DNA of 64,000 bases, from NCBI RefSeq assembly GCF_009455635.1, contig NZ_QPER01000001.1, forward strand, positions 1,240,001 to 1,304,000, given 5' to 3'. This stretch comes from Paraburkholderia agricolaris (GTDB taxonomy: Bacteria; Pseudomonadota; Gammaproteobacteria; Burkholderiales; Burkholderiaceae). Shown piece after piece: positions 7,439 to 16,388 of this stretch (position 1 is its first letter; the number at the start of each line of letters is the position of its first letter). A program made the position numbers and the translations under genes. A model generated the notes under the pieces. It was not told the DNA's origin and searched no databases. It saw only the letters and a list, made by a program, of their open reading frames with translations.

Positions 7439-9157
7439 TTAGCCTTCGAGGCCGAGCAGGGTTGCGACGCCAATGACGTCGGCTTCGTTGACGTTTTCGG
7501 GCTGGTGATCGAAAACTGGGTTAGGCCACATCCCGCCATCGACGGGTAGGCGATTTTTATGGATGTTATGAACAAATGACACGCATGAGGCCATGACGAG
7601 AAATTGCGGTTGCGTCCGCCCCGGCAGAACTTTGCCGAACTGCGAGTCGTTGACCTCGTAATATTTCCGATTGACCGCTGCCAATACGTTGAACAGGCTG
7701 GTGACACTATCTTCGTCAAAGAGATGGGCGATCGAGAACGCAAGTTGTTCGGTCAGTTCCCCTTTCTCGTCGCCGCCTATCTCGCTGCTGGCGCCGACAG
7801 CCGCCCACGCGTCAGCGGCGGGCCATATTTTTTGTATAAGCGCGTAGGTCACGACCGGGCCGCCAGCTTTCTGAATACTGATCAGGTCTCCTTTTACCTT
7901 CTCGGAGGTCTTGATTGGGGAGCCGAACTTGTTCCCTACGTAGAAAGTCATCGGTTCATCCCTTGGAGCCTGCGAGGACGAAGCATCAAGGGGATCCGAT
8001 AACCCCCCGAATTCATTCGGGTTCTTGAATGCGATATTCAGCCCGCTAACCTTATTCAGTTCCGTAACGACACGCTCATTGCCGGCGCGCCACGATTTCA
8101 GCATGAGTCGCTGGGTGTTGCCCTGGCTGAAAGTAACGAGTTTGTCTTCTCTCTCAGTGCTGCGGGCATGAGTCCGTTGTTTTTTAAAGTCCAGATCTGC
8201 CGTCAGTTTGATCTGTGCGGTGTCCAGCAGTCGATTTTTCGTATCGAGGGGTATCGTGTCCTTATGAATCGCGGCACGGTGGACGTGTGAGATGCGCACG
8301 CGCTGGTCTTCGGGAATCAGCTCCGGCTTGCGCAATTCCGGCAGCGGCTCTTCCGCTGCCGGACGCCCGATCGAATGCGGCAATGTCGGCATCGACCTGT
8401 ACAACAGGGTTTCCTCCCCGCGGTTGGGCGCGTACACCTCATAGCGAGGGGCGTCAAAGAGCTGCGCAAAGAAATCGATGAGCCTGTCGAGAATCGAGTT
8501 GGAACGCGTTACCAGGCTATCACGTAGTTCGCGTGACGGCGTGACGGCATCAGCCGATACGAAATAGCTGGTGGCGGTGTGGGTCTCCTTTCCATTGCCT
8601 TGCCATTTGTTGACCGCGCGTTCGACGAGGCTGTCGTCACGCTTGAACTCCACGATATGCCGCAGATGGATTTCGAGCGCGGGTTGAGTCTCGAACTGGA
8701 TGACTTTGCCCTGCTGGTCGGCGACATGGGCGTAGGAAAGGCGGGTGTGAATGAGAATGCCGTTCTTGAGCGGGACAAGGTTGACGGCCCGCACTGGTTC
8801 GCCGACGGGCTTGAGCGGCGAATCCTTGAGCGGCTCGGTGATTACGCCTTCCGCGCCTTTCAGCATGAAATGGTCGAGGGCGGGGCCGAACATTCGCATT
8901 GCATCGTCCGCATGGGGAAACTGTGGCCCGTTCGCATTCAGCTCGCCGATCAGGTTGCGATAAATCTGCTCCCTTTCCAGCAGATCGTCATTCTCGCTGG
9001 TTTTAAGTGGCGTGCCGTTGATCTGCACCACTCCAGCTTTGGTGAGGTCATCCGCTCGCAGCGCAATGCTAGGGCTTTTACTGAATAACCGTTGAATCGG
9101 CGGCATCGATTTCGAGCCATGCGAGATGGTACTACTCGCCAGTGGGCCGGTAGCCAT
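7439..9157 (-). CDS. Putative T3SS substrate, member 1 of a three-protein family
   Basis: 572 aa with no signal peptide or membrane helix. The start has AAAAGGA about seven bases upstream. The Ser-rich N-terminus (GPLASSTISHGSKS) leads into QRLFSKSPSIALRADDLTK, nearly identical to the neighbour at 9315-11150. A core domain follows with VNLVPLKNGILIHTRLSY, PALEIHLRHIVEF and ILDRLIDFFAQLFDAPRYEV; this last motif is also in the protein at 11451. The C-terminus (GGPVVTYALIQKI through VATLLGLEG) again parallels its neighbour, so the two are full-length paralogues. No catalytic motif is recognised. Secretion through the T3SS is inferred from the hrp-like promoter, the adjacent CesT-like chaperone and the location. 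The DNA is more A/T-rich than the secretion genes, consistent with acquired effector DNA. Confidence 0.65.
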   Translation of the reverse strand: MATGPLASSTISHGSKSMPPIQRLFSKSPSIALRADDLTKAGVVQINGTPLKTSENDDLLEREQIYRNLIGELNANGPQFPHADDAMRMFGPALDHFMLKGAEGVITEPLKDSPLKPVGEPVRAVNLVPLKNGILIHTRLSYAHVADQQGKVIQFETQPALEIHLRHIVEFKRDDSLVERAVNKWQGNGKETHTATSYFVSADAVTPSRELRDSLVTRSNSILDRLIDFFAQLFDAPRYEVYAPNRGEETLLYRSMPTLPHSIGRPAAEEPLPELRKPELIPEDQRVRISHVHRAAIHKDTIPLDTKNRLLDTAQIKLTADLDFKKQRTHARSTEREDKLVTFSQGNTQRLMLKSWRAGNERVVTELNKVSGLNIAFKNPNEFGGLSDPLDASSSQAPRDEPMTFYVGNKFGSPIKTSEKVKGDLISIQKAGGPVVTYALIQKIWPAADAWAAVGASSEIGGDEKGELTEQLAFSIAHLFDEDSVTSLFNVLAAVNRKYYEVNDSQFGKVLPGRTQPQFLVMASCVSFVHNIHKNRLPVDGGMWPNPVFDHQPENVNEADVIGVATLLGLEG

Positions 9158-9239
9158 GATGGATTCCTTTTATTGTGCGGTGAGGCGCGAGGCGCCGGAT
9201 CGGCCTGAAAGCCGCGGCGAGCCCATACCCGCCGCGCAC

Positions 9240-9268
9240 TGAGTAACCGATCCGGCAGCATGAGTTCC
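9240..9268 (-). promoter_or_regulatory. Putative ECF-sigma promoter of the 572-aa substrate gene
   Basis: The minus strand reads GGAACT, 16 bases, then TTACTCA preceded by G. It sits 83 bases before the start at 9157, the same distance as the equivalent site of the paralogous neighbour (11233-11261), so promoter and gene were probably duplicated together. Confidence 0.7.
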
Positions 9269-9314
9269 GCAGTTCAGGAAATCATATGATCCGTGCCGGC
9301 CCGGTAAGGGCTGT

Positions 9315-11150
9315 TCAAGGCTGAAGACCAAGCAATATCGAAACGCGCGCGACCTCTTCCTTGTCAACCTTCTGAGGCGTGTGATTTGGAACGAAACTAA
9401 TTTTTGTGTTGGGATCCTCAAGTTTCTGCCCGCTGTGAACGGTATAAAGCATTTCTACAAACCTGGACATTCTCTGAAACTCGCGTTCCTTCAACGCTGG
9501 CAGCGTCGCGAACGGGGAGTTGTCCACGTCATAAAACTGTTTGTGGATTTGTGCGAGTACGTCGAACAGGTCGGACACGGTTTTTTTGATAAATAGATCC
9601 TTTGTCAATGTGGCAAAGTGCTCCAGCGCTATGACTTCCGCGTCCACTCCAATCGACGGCACCTGTTTTTCGAAGGCGGTGAGGATTCTCTGAATGAGCA
9701 GATAGGTCGCGACCGGGCCGCCCTGCTCTTGAATGCTCTGGATGCCCACTTTCGCGTTTGGGGAAACATCGAGACGGTCCTTGATTTCAGCATCGACGTA
9801 GAAAGTAATTCGGCTTTGGGTTACGGTTGATTGTTTGTCCTTCTCGTCGGCCTCTTCCTTGAGCTGTTTTTTTTCCGCAGCGTTCAACAGGGAGTTGGGG
9901 TCAGTGTCGCCCTTACGCCAGATTTTCAACTTGCGCGGCTCATTTTTCCTGTTATTCACTTCTTCGAAGTCCTGCTGGCTTCCAAATTCGAAGGGAATAT
10001 CCCGAATCCTTCTGATCATTGAATGGATACTTTCTCCCGTATCCCCGCGCCTCGCGCGCGCAATGAGCCGATCGAGGTTGAGCGCTTCAAACCTCTGATA
10101 CACGGCATTTTCGGCCGTCAGAGTCTGATCTTGTTCATGGAGTTCGTTCTGCTTTTCAAGCACAAGCTTGCGTTGCTCATCGAAGGCGAAATCTGCGAAT
10201 GCGTTTATCTTCAAATGTGCAGTCATGGAATGCCCTCGCGATCCGACGTCGAGCGTCCTATGGTGAAACGCTTCGCGGTGGACGTGTGAGATGCGCACGT
10301 GCTGGTCTTCGGGAATCAGGCCGGCGACGCGTACCTGCGCCCCATCGGCTTGCAGTTCGGCTGTCGAAGGCGTCAGTTTCGGCGTCGAGTCGAGGAGCCG
10401 CACTTTCTCAGAGCGATTGGGCGAGTAGATCTCGTAGCGCGGTGTGTCGAAGAGTTGGGAAAAGAAATCGATGAGTCTGTCGAGAATCGAAGCGGACCGT
10501 TCTACCAGGCTGGCACGAAGCTCGGGAGACGGCGTGACGGCATCGGCCGACAGGAAGTAGCAGGTGGCCGTACGATTGTCGATTCCGGAGTCTTTTATCC
10601 GGTTCGCTACGCGCATGAGGACGTTGTCGCCATGATCAAATTCCACAACATGGCGTAGATGGATTTCGAGCGCAGGCTGGTTGTCGAAGCAAATCTCCTT
10701 GCCGTTCTGGTCCGCACGTTCGTAGGATAGGCGAGTGTGAATGAGGAACCCGTTCTGGTACGGCACCAGGTTGATGGCCCGCGAGGGTTGACCCGCGGGT
10801 GTCACAGGTGTACCTGCGAACGATTCGGTGACGATGTTCTCTGCACCTGGTTTCATCAACTGCATGAGCGCCGAATCGAATATTCGCCAGGCCCCAATCT
10901 CTTTGGCGAACTTCGGCCCGCTGCTGTTCAAGTCATCGATCATCTGATCGTAAATTCTGTTCGCATCCAGTGGCCTCCCCTGGTCGTCGCACGTTTTCAG
11001 CGGTTTGCCGTTGATCTGCACGACTCCATCCTTGGCGAGATCGTCGTATCGCAACGCCATGGAAGGGCTTTTACTGAACAACCGCTGAATTAGTGGCAAT
11101 GAGCCTGAGTTGTGCGAGATGGATGTACTCGATAGTGGGCCGCAGGCCAT
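9315..11150 (-). CDS. Putative T3SS substrate, member 2 of a three-protein family
   Basis: 611 aa from the ATG at 11150, preceded by GGAGG. Paralogue of the 572-aa protein downstream: shared QRLFSKSPSMALRYDDLAK near the N-terminus, INLVPYQNGFLIHTRLSY, ALEIHLRHVVEFD, the signature ILDRLIDFFSQLFDTPRYEI and a C-terminus ending VSILLGLQP. It carries an extra Lys/Glu-rich helical region in the middle (about residues 330-450, around LVLEKQNELHEQDQTL), probably coiled coil. There is no signal peptide, membrane segment or recognised enzyme motif. Expression from the hrp-like promoter at 11233-11261 and the T3SS setting suggest a secreted effector or accessory translocation factor. The local DNA is visibly A/T-richer than the flanks. 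Confidence 0.65.
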   Translation of the reverse strand: MACGPLSSTSISHNSGSLPLIQRLFSKSPSMALRYDDLAKDGVVQINGKPLKTCDDQGRPLDANRIYDQMIDDLNSSGPKFAKEIGAWRIFDSALMQLMKPGAENIVTESFAGTPVTPAGQPSRAINLVPYQNGFLIHTRLSYERADQNGKEICFDNQPALEIHLRHVVEFDHGDNVLMRVANRIKDSGIDNRTATCYFLSADAVTPSPELRASLVERSASILDRLIDFFSQLFDTPRYEIYSPNRSEKVRLLDSTPKLTPSTAELQADGAQVRVAGLIPEDQHVRISHVHREAFHHRTLDVGSRGHSMTAHLKINAFADFAFDEQRKLVLEKQNELHEQDQTLTAENAVYQRFEALNLDRLIARARRGDTGESIHSMIRRIRDIPFEFGSQQDFEEVNNRKNEPRKLKIWRKGDTDPNSLLNAAEKKQLKEEADEKDKQSTVTQSRITFYVDAEIKDRLDVSPNAKVGIQSIQEQGGPVATYLLIQRILTAFEKQVPSIGVDAEVIALEHFATLTKDLFIKKTVSDLFDVLAQIHKQFYDVDNSPFATLPALKEREFQRMSRFVEMLYTVHSGQKLEDPNTKISFVPNHTPQKVDKEEVARVSILLGLQP

Positions 11151-11232
11151 AGCCGATTCCTCCTTTGTGTCATGGACCGGTGGGCATCGGGTCAACCGGA
11201 AAGCCGGGGTGATCTCCAATCCCATTGCGCAT

Positions 11233-11261
11233 TTGGTAACCGAATTGAAAGCCGGAGTTCC
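11233..11261 (-). promoter_or_regulatory. Putative ECF-sigma promoter of the 611-aa substrate gene
   Basis: The minus strand reads GGAACT, 16 bases, then TTACCAA preceded by G. It is 83 bases upstream of the start at 11150 and lies back to back with the plus-strand site at 11301-11329. Confidence 0.68.
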
Positions 11262-11300
11262 ACAACCGGAGATGCGCTCCTGCTAATCCCGGACCGGCAT

Positions 11301-11329
11301 GGAACGATTCCGTGCGTTCGTGTTACTTA
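11301..11329 (+). promoter_or_regulatory. Putative ECF-sigma promoter of the 761-aa substrate gene
   Basis: The plus strand reads GGAACG, 16 bases, then TTACTTA preceded by G, 122 bases before the ATG at 11451. With the minus-strand copy 40 bases away it makes the 300-base gap 11151-11450 a bidirectional regulatory region; nothing else is evident in that gap. Confidence 0.68.
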
Positions 11330-11450
11330 CGCCATGTCGCGCTTTGCCCGCTTCGCGCCGAAGTCAATCTTCATGGGTGACGTCCATCGGACGACGATCT
11401 TCTCGTCGGGTACATGGTCTCGTTAGCGGGCACGTTTCTGGAGAGGGAAT

Positions 11451-13736
11451 ATGAGATTTTCTGAGCAGGTTGTATCTCGTTCGTCGCAAAACCAGCCGTT
11501 AATGGTGAAGGTACTTAGTGAGCCGACGAGTTCGATGACAGGCGACGCATGTTTCGACGGTTGGCTGAAAGAATATGTGGACCGGCCAGGCGAATGCCAG
11601 ATCGGCGGAGAGAAGCTCGATTTTCCTGACCTTCGAGGAACCCCCAACGCTGGGCGTGCCGCGTACGAGAAAGTTGTCGATCGCCTCGTCGAACTCAGCG
11701 AGCTGAGGGGGGTGAGCCCGGCGGCCGTGCGAAGGGTGTGCGAGACGGTGGCCAGGAATTTGTTGATGAACGGGGTTGCGGGCGCGGACGGCATGGCGTT
11801 TCTCCGTCGCCCATCGGACGGCTATGCGGTCAATCCAGACCGTTCGGTCGTCAACGTCGTACCGCTTGACGATGGATTTTTGCTCCACAAGACAAGCCTC
11901 TGCAGAACCGTTAAGTTGCTCCGCGAGAACGGCACTGCGGAATATGTCGAGGCGGAACTCGGCGTTCACGCGCTGGAAACCGACTATCGGGCGATCTTTC
12001 ATGTGGAGACGGAGAACCGCGTCGTGAATGGGATTGCGCACACATTGCACGGTGCAGGAAAGAGCGAGTATCAGGTGAGGGTGCTGCCGGTGTCGTTCGA
12101 TATCACGACGCCATTCAAGGACGTTCGGGACCAGTTCGTCGCCAGCCAGGAAACCATCTGGGACCGGCTATTCGCCATTTTCGCGCAACTGTTCGACGCA
12201 CCCCGATACGTATTTTATCAACCCTGCAAGGCAGAAAAACAGTCTCTTGCAGACTCGCGGCCAAAACTTGGAGGGGACTCTGTTCCGGTGCCTGCCAAAG
12301 CGTCGGCGAATGGCAATGCTCTGGTACGTCGTCCCGCCACGCTGGTTGGCAAGGAGCGGGTCACCAGGCTGACAACCACGCACCGACTGCCGGTGGAAGC
12401 GGAATCGAGAAAAATTGTTCTGGCTGCCGGGATCGATATTGAAATCAATCCGGGCGCGCCTGAGAGCAAGAAAACGCAGCTTGCGGAGTTGACAACGGCC
12501 GACCAGAAGCTGAAGGATGCGCGTGATGCGAAGAAACCTAATGCAACGGAATTGTCCTCTCTTAGGGACAAGGAGTCCGCGCTCGGGGGCGCAGTCCGGC
12601 GGCATAAATTGATGCTGGAAACGTACGTTGATACTTGCCTGAAGGCCGACCTCGTTGGGGATAACAAGAATCTGATCGAGCAGTTCGTGAAGGTATCCAA
12701 TGTTACGCCGACCGTCGGTGATCAGTTCGGCAACCTTGTGCACAAAGCGATGTCGGATTCGAACGGCAACCAGACGAGCGCGCTTGCGCGGGTCGACGCG
12801 GTTTTGCGCAAGGAGCTTGGCCCGGACGCGGCAAGAAAGCTGGTGGAGAACGTCCGCAACATTGGCAATGAAACGCAGGATGAACTCCCGCCGGACGATG
12901 CTGCCGGTGGGGGACTCTCGGTGCATCTGAGGGATCTCGGCACGAGTGACCTTCAAGCGATGCTCGACTTTGTCGAGATGCTGGAGGTCACCCTCAGCCT
13001 CGGCACGTCAAACACGGAAAAATTCGAGGAGGAATATTGGAAATCAACTCAAGGGGTGCCGCACCACGAACGGCGGCAGACGTTGCAGGAGATGCGGGAA
13101 GGTCTAAAGAAACTGGAAAGCAGTGAGGTTGTCCTAAAGAATGCTGAGACGGCTGGGCAGAACGATTTGGTTCGGGCGATGGAGGCGCTGCAAAACGGCA
13201 ACATCGAGCGTGCAATCCGGCGTATGTGGGTAGGAGGTTCCGCCGCGCGCGAGGACCTCCGGGACGTGGCGTTCCACCGCTCGAAAGACAACAAGAAGCC
13301 AGTCGAGATCAAAAGCCCCGTTTCGCTCTACATAAAGGTCCTCGCCGACATGGCTCTGATCCGAGCGGAATTGGCCGCTTTGCCGCACGATAGCGCCCAG
13401 ACTTTCGAGGGCAAGTTAGAGGAGCTGGTGACACAGATGCTCAAGAACGGGATAGTGAGCCACTCTCTCGTCCGGAGCACCCTGACACTGCTCGCCACGG
13501 CTAACAAAACCGAGGCCAACAACGGGGTGCCCAATGCCAGCGACCCGAAGGCGGGCATCGCGATAGTCGACGAGACAGTTCAGGAGGCGAAAAAAATCCT
13601 CGAGAGTCTGGAGGAGAAACTGCGCCCCGACGGGTATCAGGAGCCCGAAGGCGGAAACTCCGACAATGTCAAAGAAATCGACCTGGAAAGAGAGCGGATC
13701 CGCATCAATGGGTTCCGTGAACTGATCCTCGTGTAA
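11451..13736 (+). CDS. Putative T3SS substrate, divergent member 3 of the family
   Basis: 761 aa; AGGGA lies just before the ATG. It shares only the central domain with the two minus-strand neighbours: VVNVVPLDDGFLLHKTSL, then TPFKDVRDQFVASQETIWDR leading into FAIFAQLFDAPRYVFYQP, and a following RVTRLTTTHRLPVE that parallels RVRISHVHRAAIH in the 572-aa protein. Beyond residue ~310 it is long, helical and charged, with likely coiled coils (around EKESALGGAVRRHKLML-type heptads at 360-400 and 520-620). No signal peptide, membrane helix or catalytic motif is recognised. Its own hrp-like promoter is at 11301-11329. A secreted T3SS effector is the best inference. It stands next to the vgrG module but carries the T3SS-type promoter variant. 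Confidence 0.62.
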   Translation: MRFSEQVVSRSSQNQPLMVKVLSEPTSSMTGDACFDGWLKEYVDRPGECQIGGEKLDFPDLRGTPNAGRAAYEKVVDRLVELSELRGVSPAAVRRVCETVARNLLMNGVAGADGMAFLRRPSDGYAVNPDRSVVNVVPLDDGFLLHKTSLCRTVKLLRENGTAEYVEAELGVHALETDYRAIFHVETENRVVNGIAHTLHGAGKSEYQVRVLPVSFDITTPFKDVRDQFVASQETIWDRLFAIFAQLFDAPRYVFYQPCKAEKQSLADSRPKLGGDSVPVPAKASANGNALVRRPATLVGKERVTRLTTTHRLPVEAESRKIVLAAGIDIEINPGAPESKKTQLAELTTADQKLKDARDAKKPNATELSSLRDKESALGGAVRRHKLMLETYVDTCLKADLVGDNKNLIEQFVKVSNVTPTVGDQFGNLVHKAMSDSNGNQTSALARVDAVLRKELGPDAARKLVENVRNIGNETQDELPPDDAAGGGLSVHLRDLGTSDLQAMLDFVEMLEVTLSLGTSNTEKFEEEYWKSTQGVPHHERRQTLQEMREGLKKLESSEVVLKNAETAGQNDLVRAMEALQNGNIERAIRRMWVGGSAAREDLRDVAFHRSKDNKKPVEIKSPVSLYIKVLADMALIRAELAALPHDSAQTFEGKLEELVTQMLKNGIVSHSLVRSTLTLLATANKTEANNGVPNASDPKAGIAIVDETVQEAKKILESLEEKLRPDGYQEPEGGNSDNVKEIDLERERIRINGFRELILV

Positions 13737-13768
13737 GCGCGGCCGCGCTTCGAAAGTGTGCGTCGCCG

Positions 13769-13796
13769 CGAACTTTTTTCGTGTGTTTGTTACTGA
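13769..13796 (+). promoter_or_regulatory. Putative ECF-type promoter of the vgrG module (variant box)
   Basis: The plus strand reads GCGAAC, a run of six T and C, then TTACTGA preceded by G, with 16 bases between CGAAC and TTAC. It is almost superimposable on the site before tssA (45925-45952), including the T run. It differs from the T3SS boxes by C for G at the first base. It is 155 bases upstream of the chosen vgrG start; the remainder of the 214-base gap shows no other feature. Confidence 0.55.
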
Positions 13797-13950
13797 ACTG
13801 CCGACCCCGCCCGCACGTCCACCGGGTGGCGGCCGCGCCGCGGTGCTGGAAGTCTCGGCGCGGCGCACCCGTTGCGTACATGGCGCTCGCCGGTATCCGG
13901 CGGCGCCAGAGCGATTGCGTACGCGGCGCGAGGTGGCAGACGGAGGCACG

Positions 13951-16383
13951 ATGAAGATTGAACCGGTGGCGCAATGGCCGCTGCTGACGGACGGCGCAGC
14001 CGTGGACGGGGTCTACGCGTATCGTTTCGAATGCGAAGGATTCGGTGCGCAGGCCTTTCTGGTGGCGCAATGGCGCGGCGAGGAGTGCGTGTCGCGGCCT
14101 TACCGCTTCGAACTGCTGCTGGCATCACCGCGCGACGACATCGCGCCCGCCGATCTGCGCGGCCGTCGCGCGACGCTTGCCATCACCGGCAGCGAAAACG
14201 CGCCGGTGGCGCGGCGTCAGGGGGTGTTGACCGTCGCCGAGCAGTTGGACCGTGACGATCACTGCGCCTGGTATCGCGTCACACTCGAGCCACGCCTTGC
14301 GCGATTGCGTGAGACTGTCGGCAGCGCGACCTATCTGGACATCGCGCTGCCGGACCTGATCCGGCAGGTGTTGCGTGATGGCGGACTGGTTGCCGAGGCG
14401 TCCGGCGCAGGGGCCACCGGCGACTTTCGGATCGCGTCATCGTCTGTGGACAGCACCCCGACCCATGCGAATTTCGTATGCCAGTACGAGGAAAGCAACC
14501 TCGACTTCCTGTCGCGCCGCCTCGAGCACGCGGGCTGGTACTACGCGTTCGAGCAGGGCGAGCGCGGCGAAACGGTCGTGTTCTACGCGGCGCGCGATCA
14601 GCAGCCCACGCGCGCCGTCGAACTGGCGTACCGGCCCGCTGGCGTGTTGCGTGCGCAAGCGGATGTTGCCAGCGTGAGCAGTTTTCACCAGCAATCGTGC
14701 GATGCGCCGCTAAGCGTGGTGATGCGGGACTTCGCGGGTACACGCGCGCGTCTGTCGCTCGACGTGTCGCAGGCCGTGGATGGCGGCAACGTGGGCGCAT
14801 GGGCACGCTACGGCGATCATTTCGACAGTGAACGCGACGGCGAGCGCCTTGCCGCATTGCGCGCCGAACTGGCCGCCTGCATGGCGGGGCACTACACGGG
14901 CACCTCCGGCGCGGCGACTCTGTGCGCCGGTCAACCGGCGGCGTTGCGCGATCACTTTCGCGACGCTTGCAACATCCGCTTTTATGTCACCGAAGTGCGT
15001 CATGCAGGCAGCCAGCCGCTGCCACTTGTCGCGCCGCGCGATGCCGCGCGCGCAAGCAGCTATCACAACACCTTCGTTGCGTTCGAGGAAAGCCGGCAGT
15101 TCCGGCCGCCGCTGGCAACGCCCTGGCCACGTATGCCCGGCTGTGTCAGTGCGGTGATCGACGCGCAGGGCGACGGCGGTATCGCCGAGTTGAACGAGCA
15201 CGGTTGCTACAAGGTGCGCTTCGCGTTTTGCGCGGCACAGAACGCCGGACGCAACTCCGCATGGCTGCGTCTCGCCACGCCGTACGCTGGCGCGACGCAC
15301 GGGATGCATTTTCCGCTGCACAAGGGCAGCGAAGTGCTGGTGGCATTCGTGAACGACGATCCGGACCGGCCGGTCATCGTCGGTGCGGTGCCCAACTCCG
15401 AAAATCCGGGCGTGGTCACGCAGGCCAATCCCACGCAGAACACGGTCCACACGGCGGGCGGCAACAGCCTCGTGATGGACGACCAGGACGGCGCGCAGCG
15501 CGTCGCGCTGTCGTCGCCCACGGCCACGAGCAGCTTTGTGCTGGGCGCCGCGGCACAGCAGGGTGCGGCGCTTAGTTCGCAGGGCCATGTGGATGTGCAG
15601 GCGGGCAGCTATCACCGGGCGGTGGCGGGCGCGTACGAGGAACACATGTATGGCCTCGGCAAACAGCAGTTGACCCAATCAAAGAAGCCGCCGCACCAGT
15701 CTGGCAATTCGACGGTCGAGCAGCTTGTGAACAGTTCGCACCGTGCGGGCCAGCATCTGGCGTTCGAGGCGACTCAAGGCGCGGGCATGATAGTGCAGAA
15801 CTACCTTGGCGCGACGGTGCAAAATTATGCCGGTCTGCTAAGTGAATTTGTGGAGGGAATCAACACGAACATCAATTCGGGGCTGACGTTCGAGACATTT
15901 GTCGGCGCTCACGTCGAGCTGCATCGGGGCATACATTACGAGAAACACTTTGCTCTGAAGGAAACCAGCGTGCCAGAAAAGACGGTCCTGGTTGATGGCC
16001 TGATGCTGTTGCAGACCAACCGACTGGTGGCTAGCGGTACGAGTTCCAATTTGCAATTTAACACCGTCATGTCATTCGCGGAAGAGGAGATGATTCTCGA
16101 GGCTGGGGAGAATATTTCGCTCAGCGCATTGGACGGGATAACAGTAACGAGTCCCGCGAGTGTTACTTTGACTTCCGGGGAGAATGTGATCGAGGTCAAC
16201 GATGAGGGCGTCCAGGTTGTGGCGACGGAGGACATCAGTCTCGGCGCGGCCGGCGATCTCGCCGCCACCGCCGCGATGGTGGCAATCGGGGCGACAGCCG
16301 AGGTGTCGTTGACCGGCGCCACGGTCACTCTCGAGGCGACGGCCGGGGTGGAAATCGACGGTCTCATCATCTTTCTCGGCTGA
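13951..16383 (+). CDS. vgrG: T6SS spike protein VgrG (TssI)
   Basis: 810 aa from the ATG at 13951 (GGAGG just upstream; the frame is open from 13756 but that part holds the promoter). The gp27-like N-terminal region (YRFECEGFGAQAFLVAQWRG, SRPYRFELLLAS) and central PDLIRQVLRDGG, FVCQYEESNLDFLSRRLEHA motifs are typical VgrG, followed by the OB-fold (GCVSAVIDAQGDGGIAELNE, WLRLATPYAGATHGMHFPLH, PDRPVIVGAVPNSENPG). The C-terminal ~200 residues form a beta-rich needle with repeated V/T/A runs ending DGLIIFLG. VgrG trimers tip the Hcp tube and carry effectors. The section around 15640-16200 is less GC-rich. It heads a five-gene spike module. Confidence 0.93.
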   Translation: MKIEPVAQWPLLTDGAAVDGVYAYRFECEGFGAQAFLVAQWRGEECVSRPYRFELLLASPRDDIAPADLRGRRATLAITGSENAPVARRQGVLTVAEQLDRDDHCAWYRVTLEPRLARLRETVGSATYLDIALPDLIRQVLRDGGLVAEASGAGATGDFRIASSSVDSTPTHANFVCQYEESNLDFLSRRLEHAGWYYAFEQGERGETVVFYAARDQQPTRAVELAYRPAGVLRAQADVASVSSFHQQSCDAPLSVVMRDFAGTRARLSLDVSQAVDGGNVGAWARYGDHFDSERDGERLAALRAELAACMAGHYTGTSGAATLCAGQPAALRDHFRDACNIRFYVTEVRHAGSQPLPLVAPRDAARASSYHNTFVAFEESRQFRPPLATPWPRMPGCVSAVIDAQGDGGIAELNEHGCYKVRFAFCAAQNAGRNSAWLRLATPYAGATHGMHFPLHKGSEVLVAFVNDDPDRPVIVGAVPNSENPGVVTQANPTQNTVHTAGGNSLVMDDQDGAQRVALSSPTATSSFVLGAAAQQGAALSSQGHVDVQAGSYHRAVAGAYEEHMYGLGKQQLTQSKKPPHQSGNSTVEQLVNSSHRAGQHLAFEATQGAGMIVQNYLGATVQNYAGLLSEFVEGINTNINSGLTFETFVGAHVELHRGIHYEKHFALKETSVPEKTVLVDGLMLLQTNRLVASGTSSNLQFNTVMSFAEEEMILEAGENISLSALDGITVTSPASVTLTSGENVIEVNDEGVQVVATEDISLGAAGDLAATAAMVAIGATAEVSLTGATVTLEATAGVEIDGLIIFLG

Positions 16384-16388
16384 ACCGC

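Noticed and set aside
13756..13950. N-terminal extension of VgrG
   Set aside because: Not VgrG-like, contains the variant promoter box and lies before a good ribosome site at the 13951 ATG.
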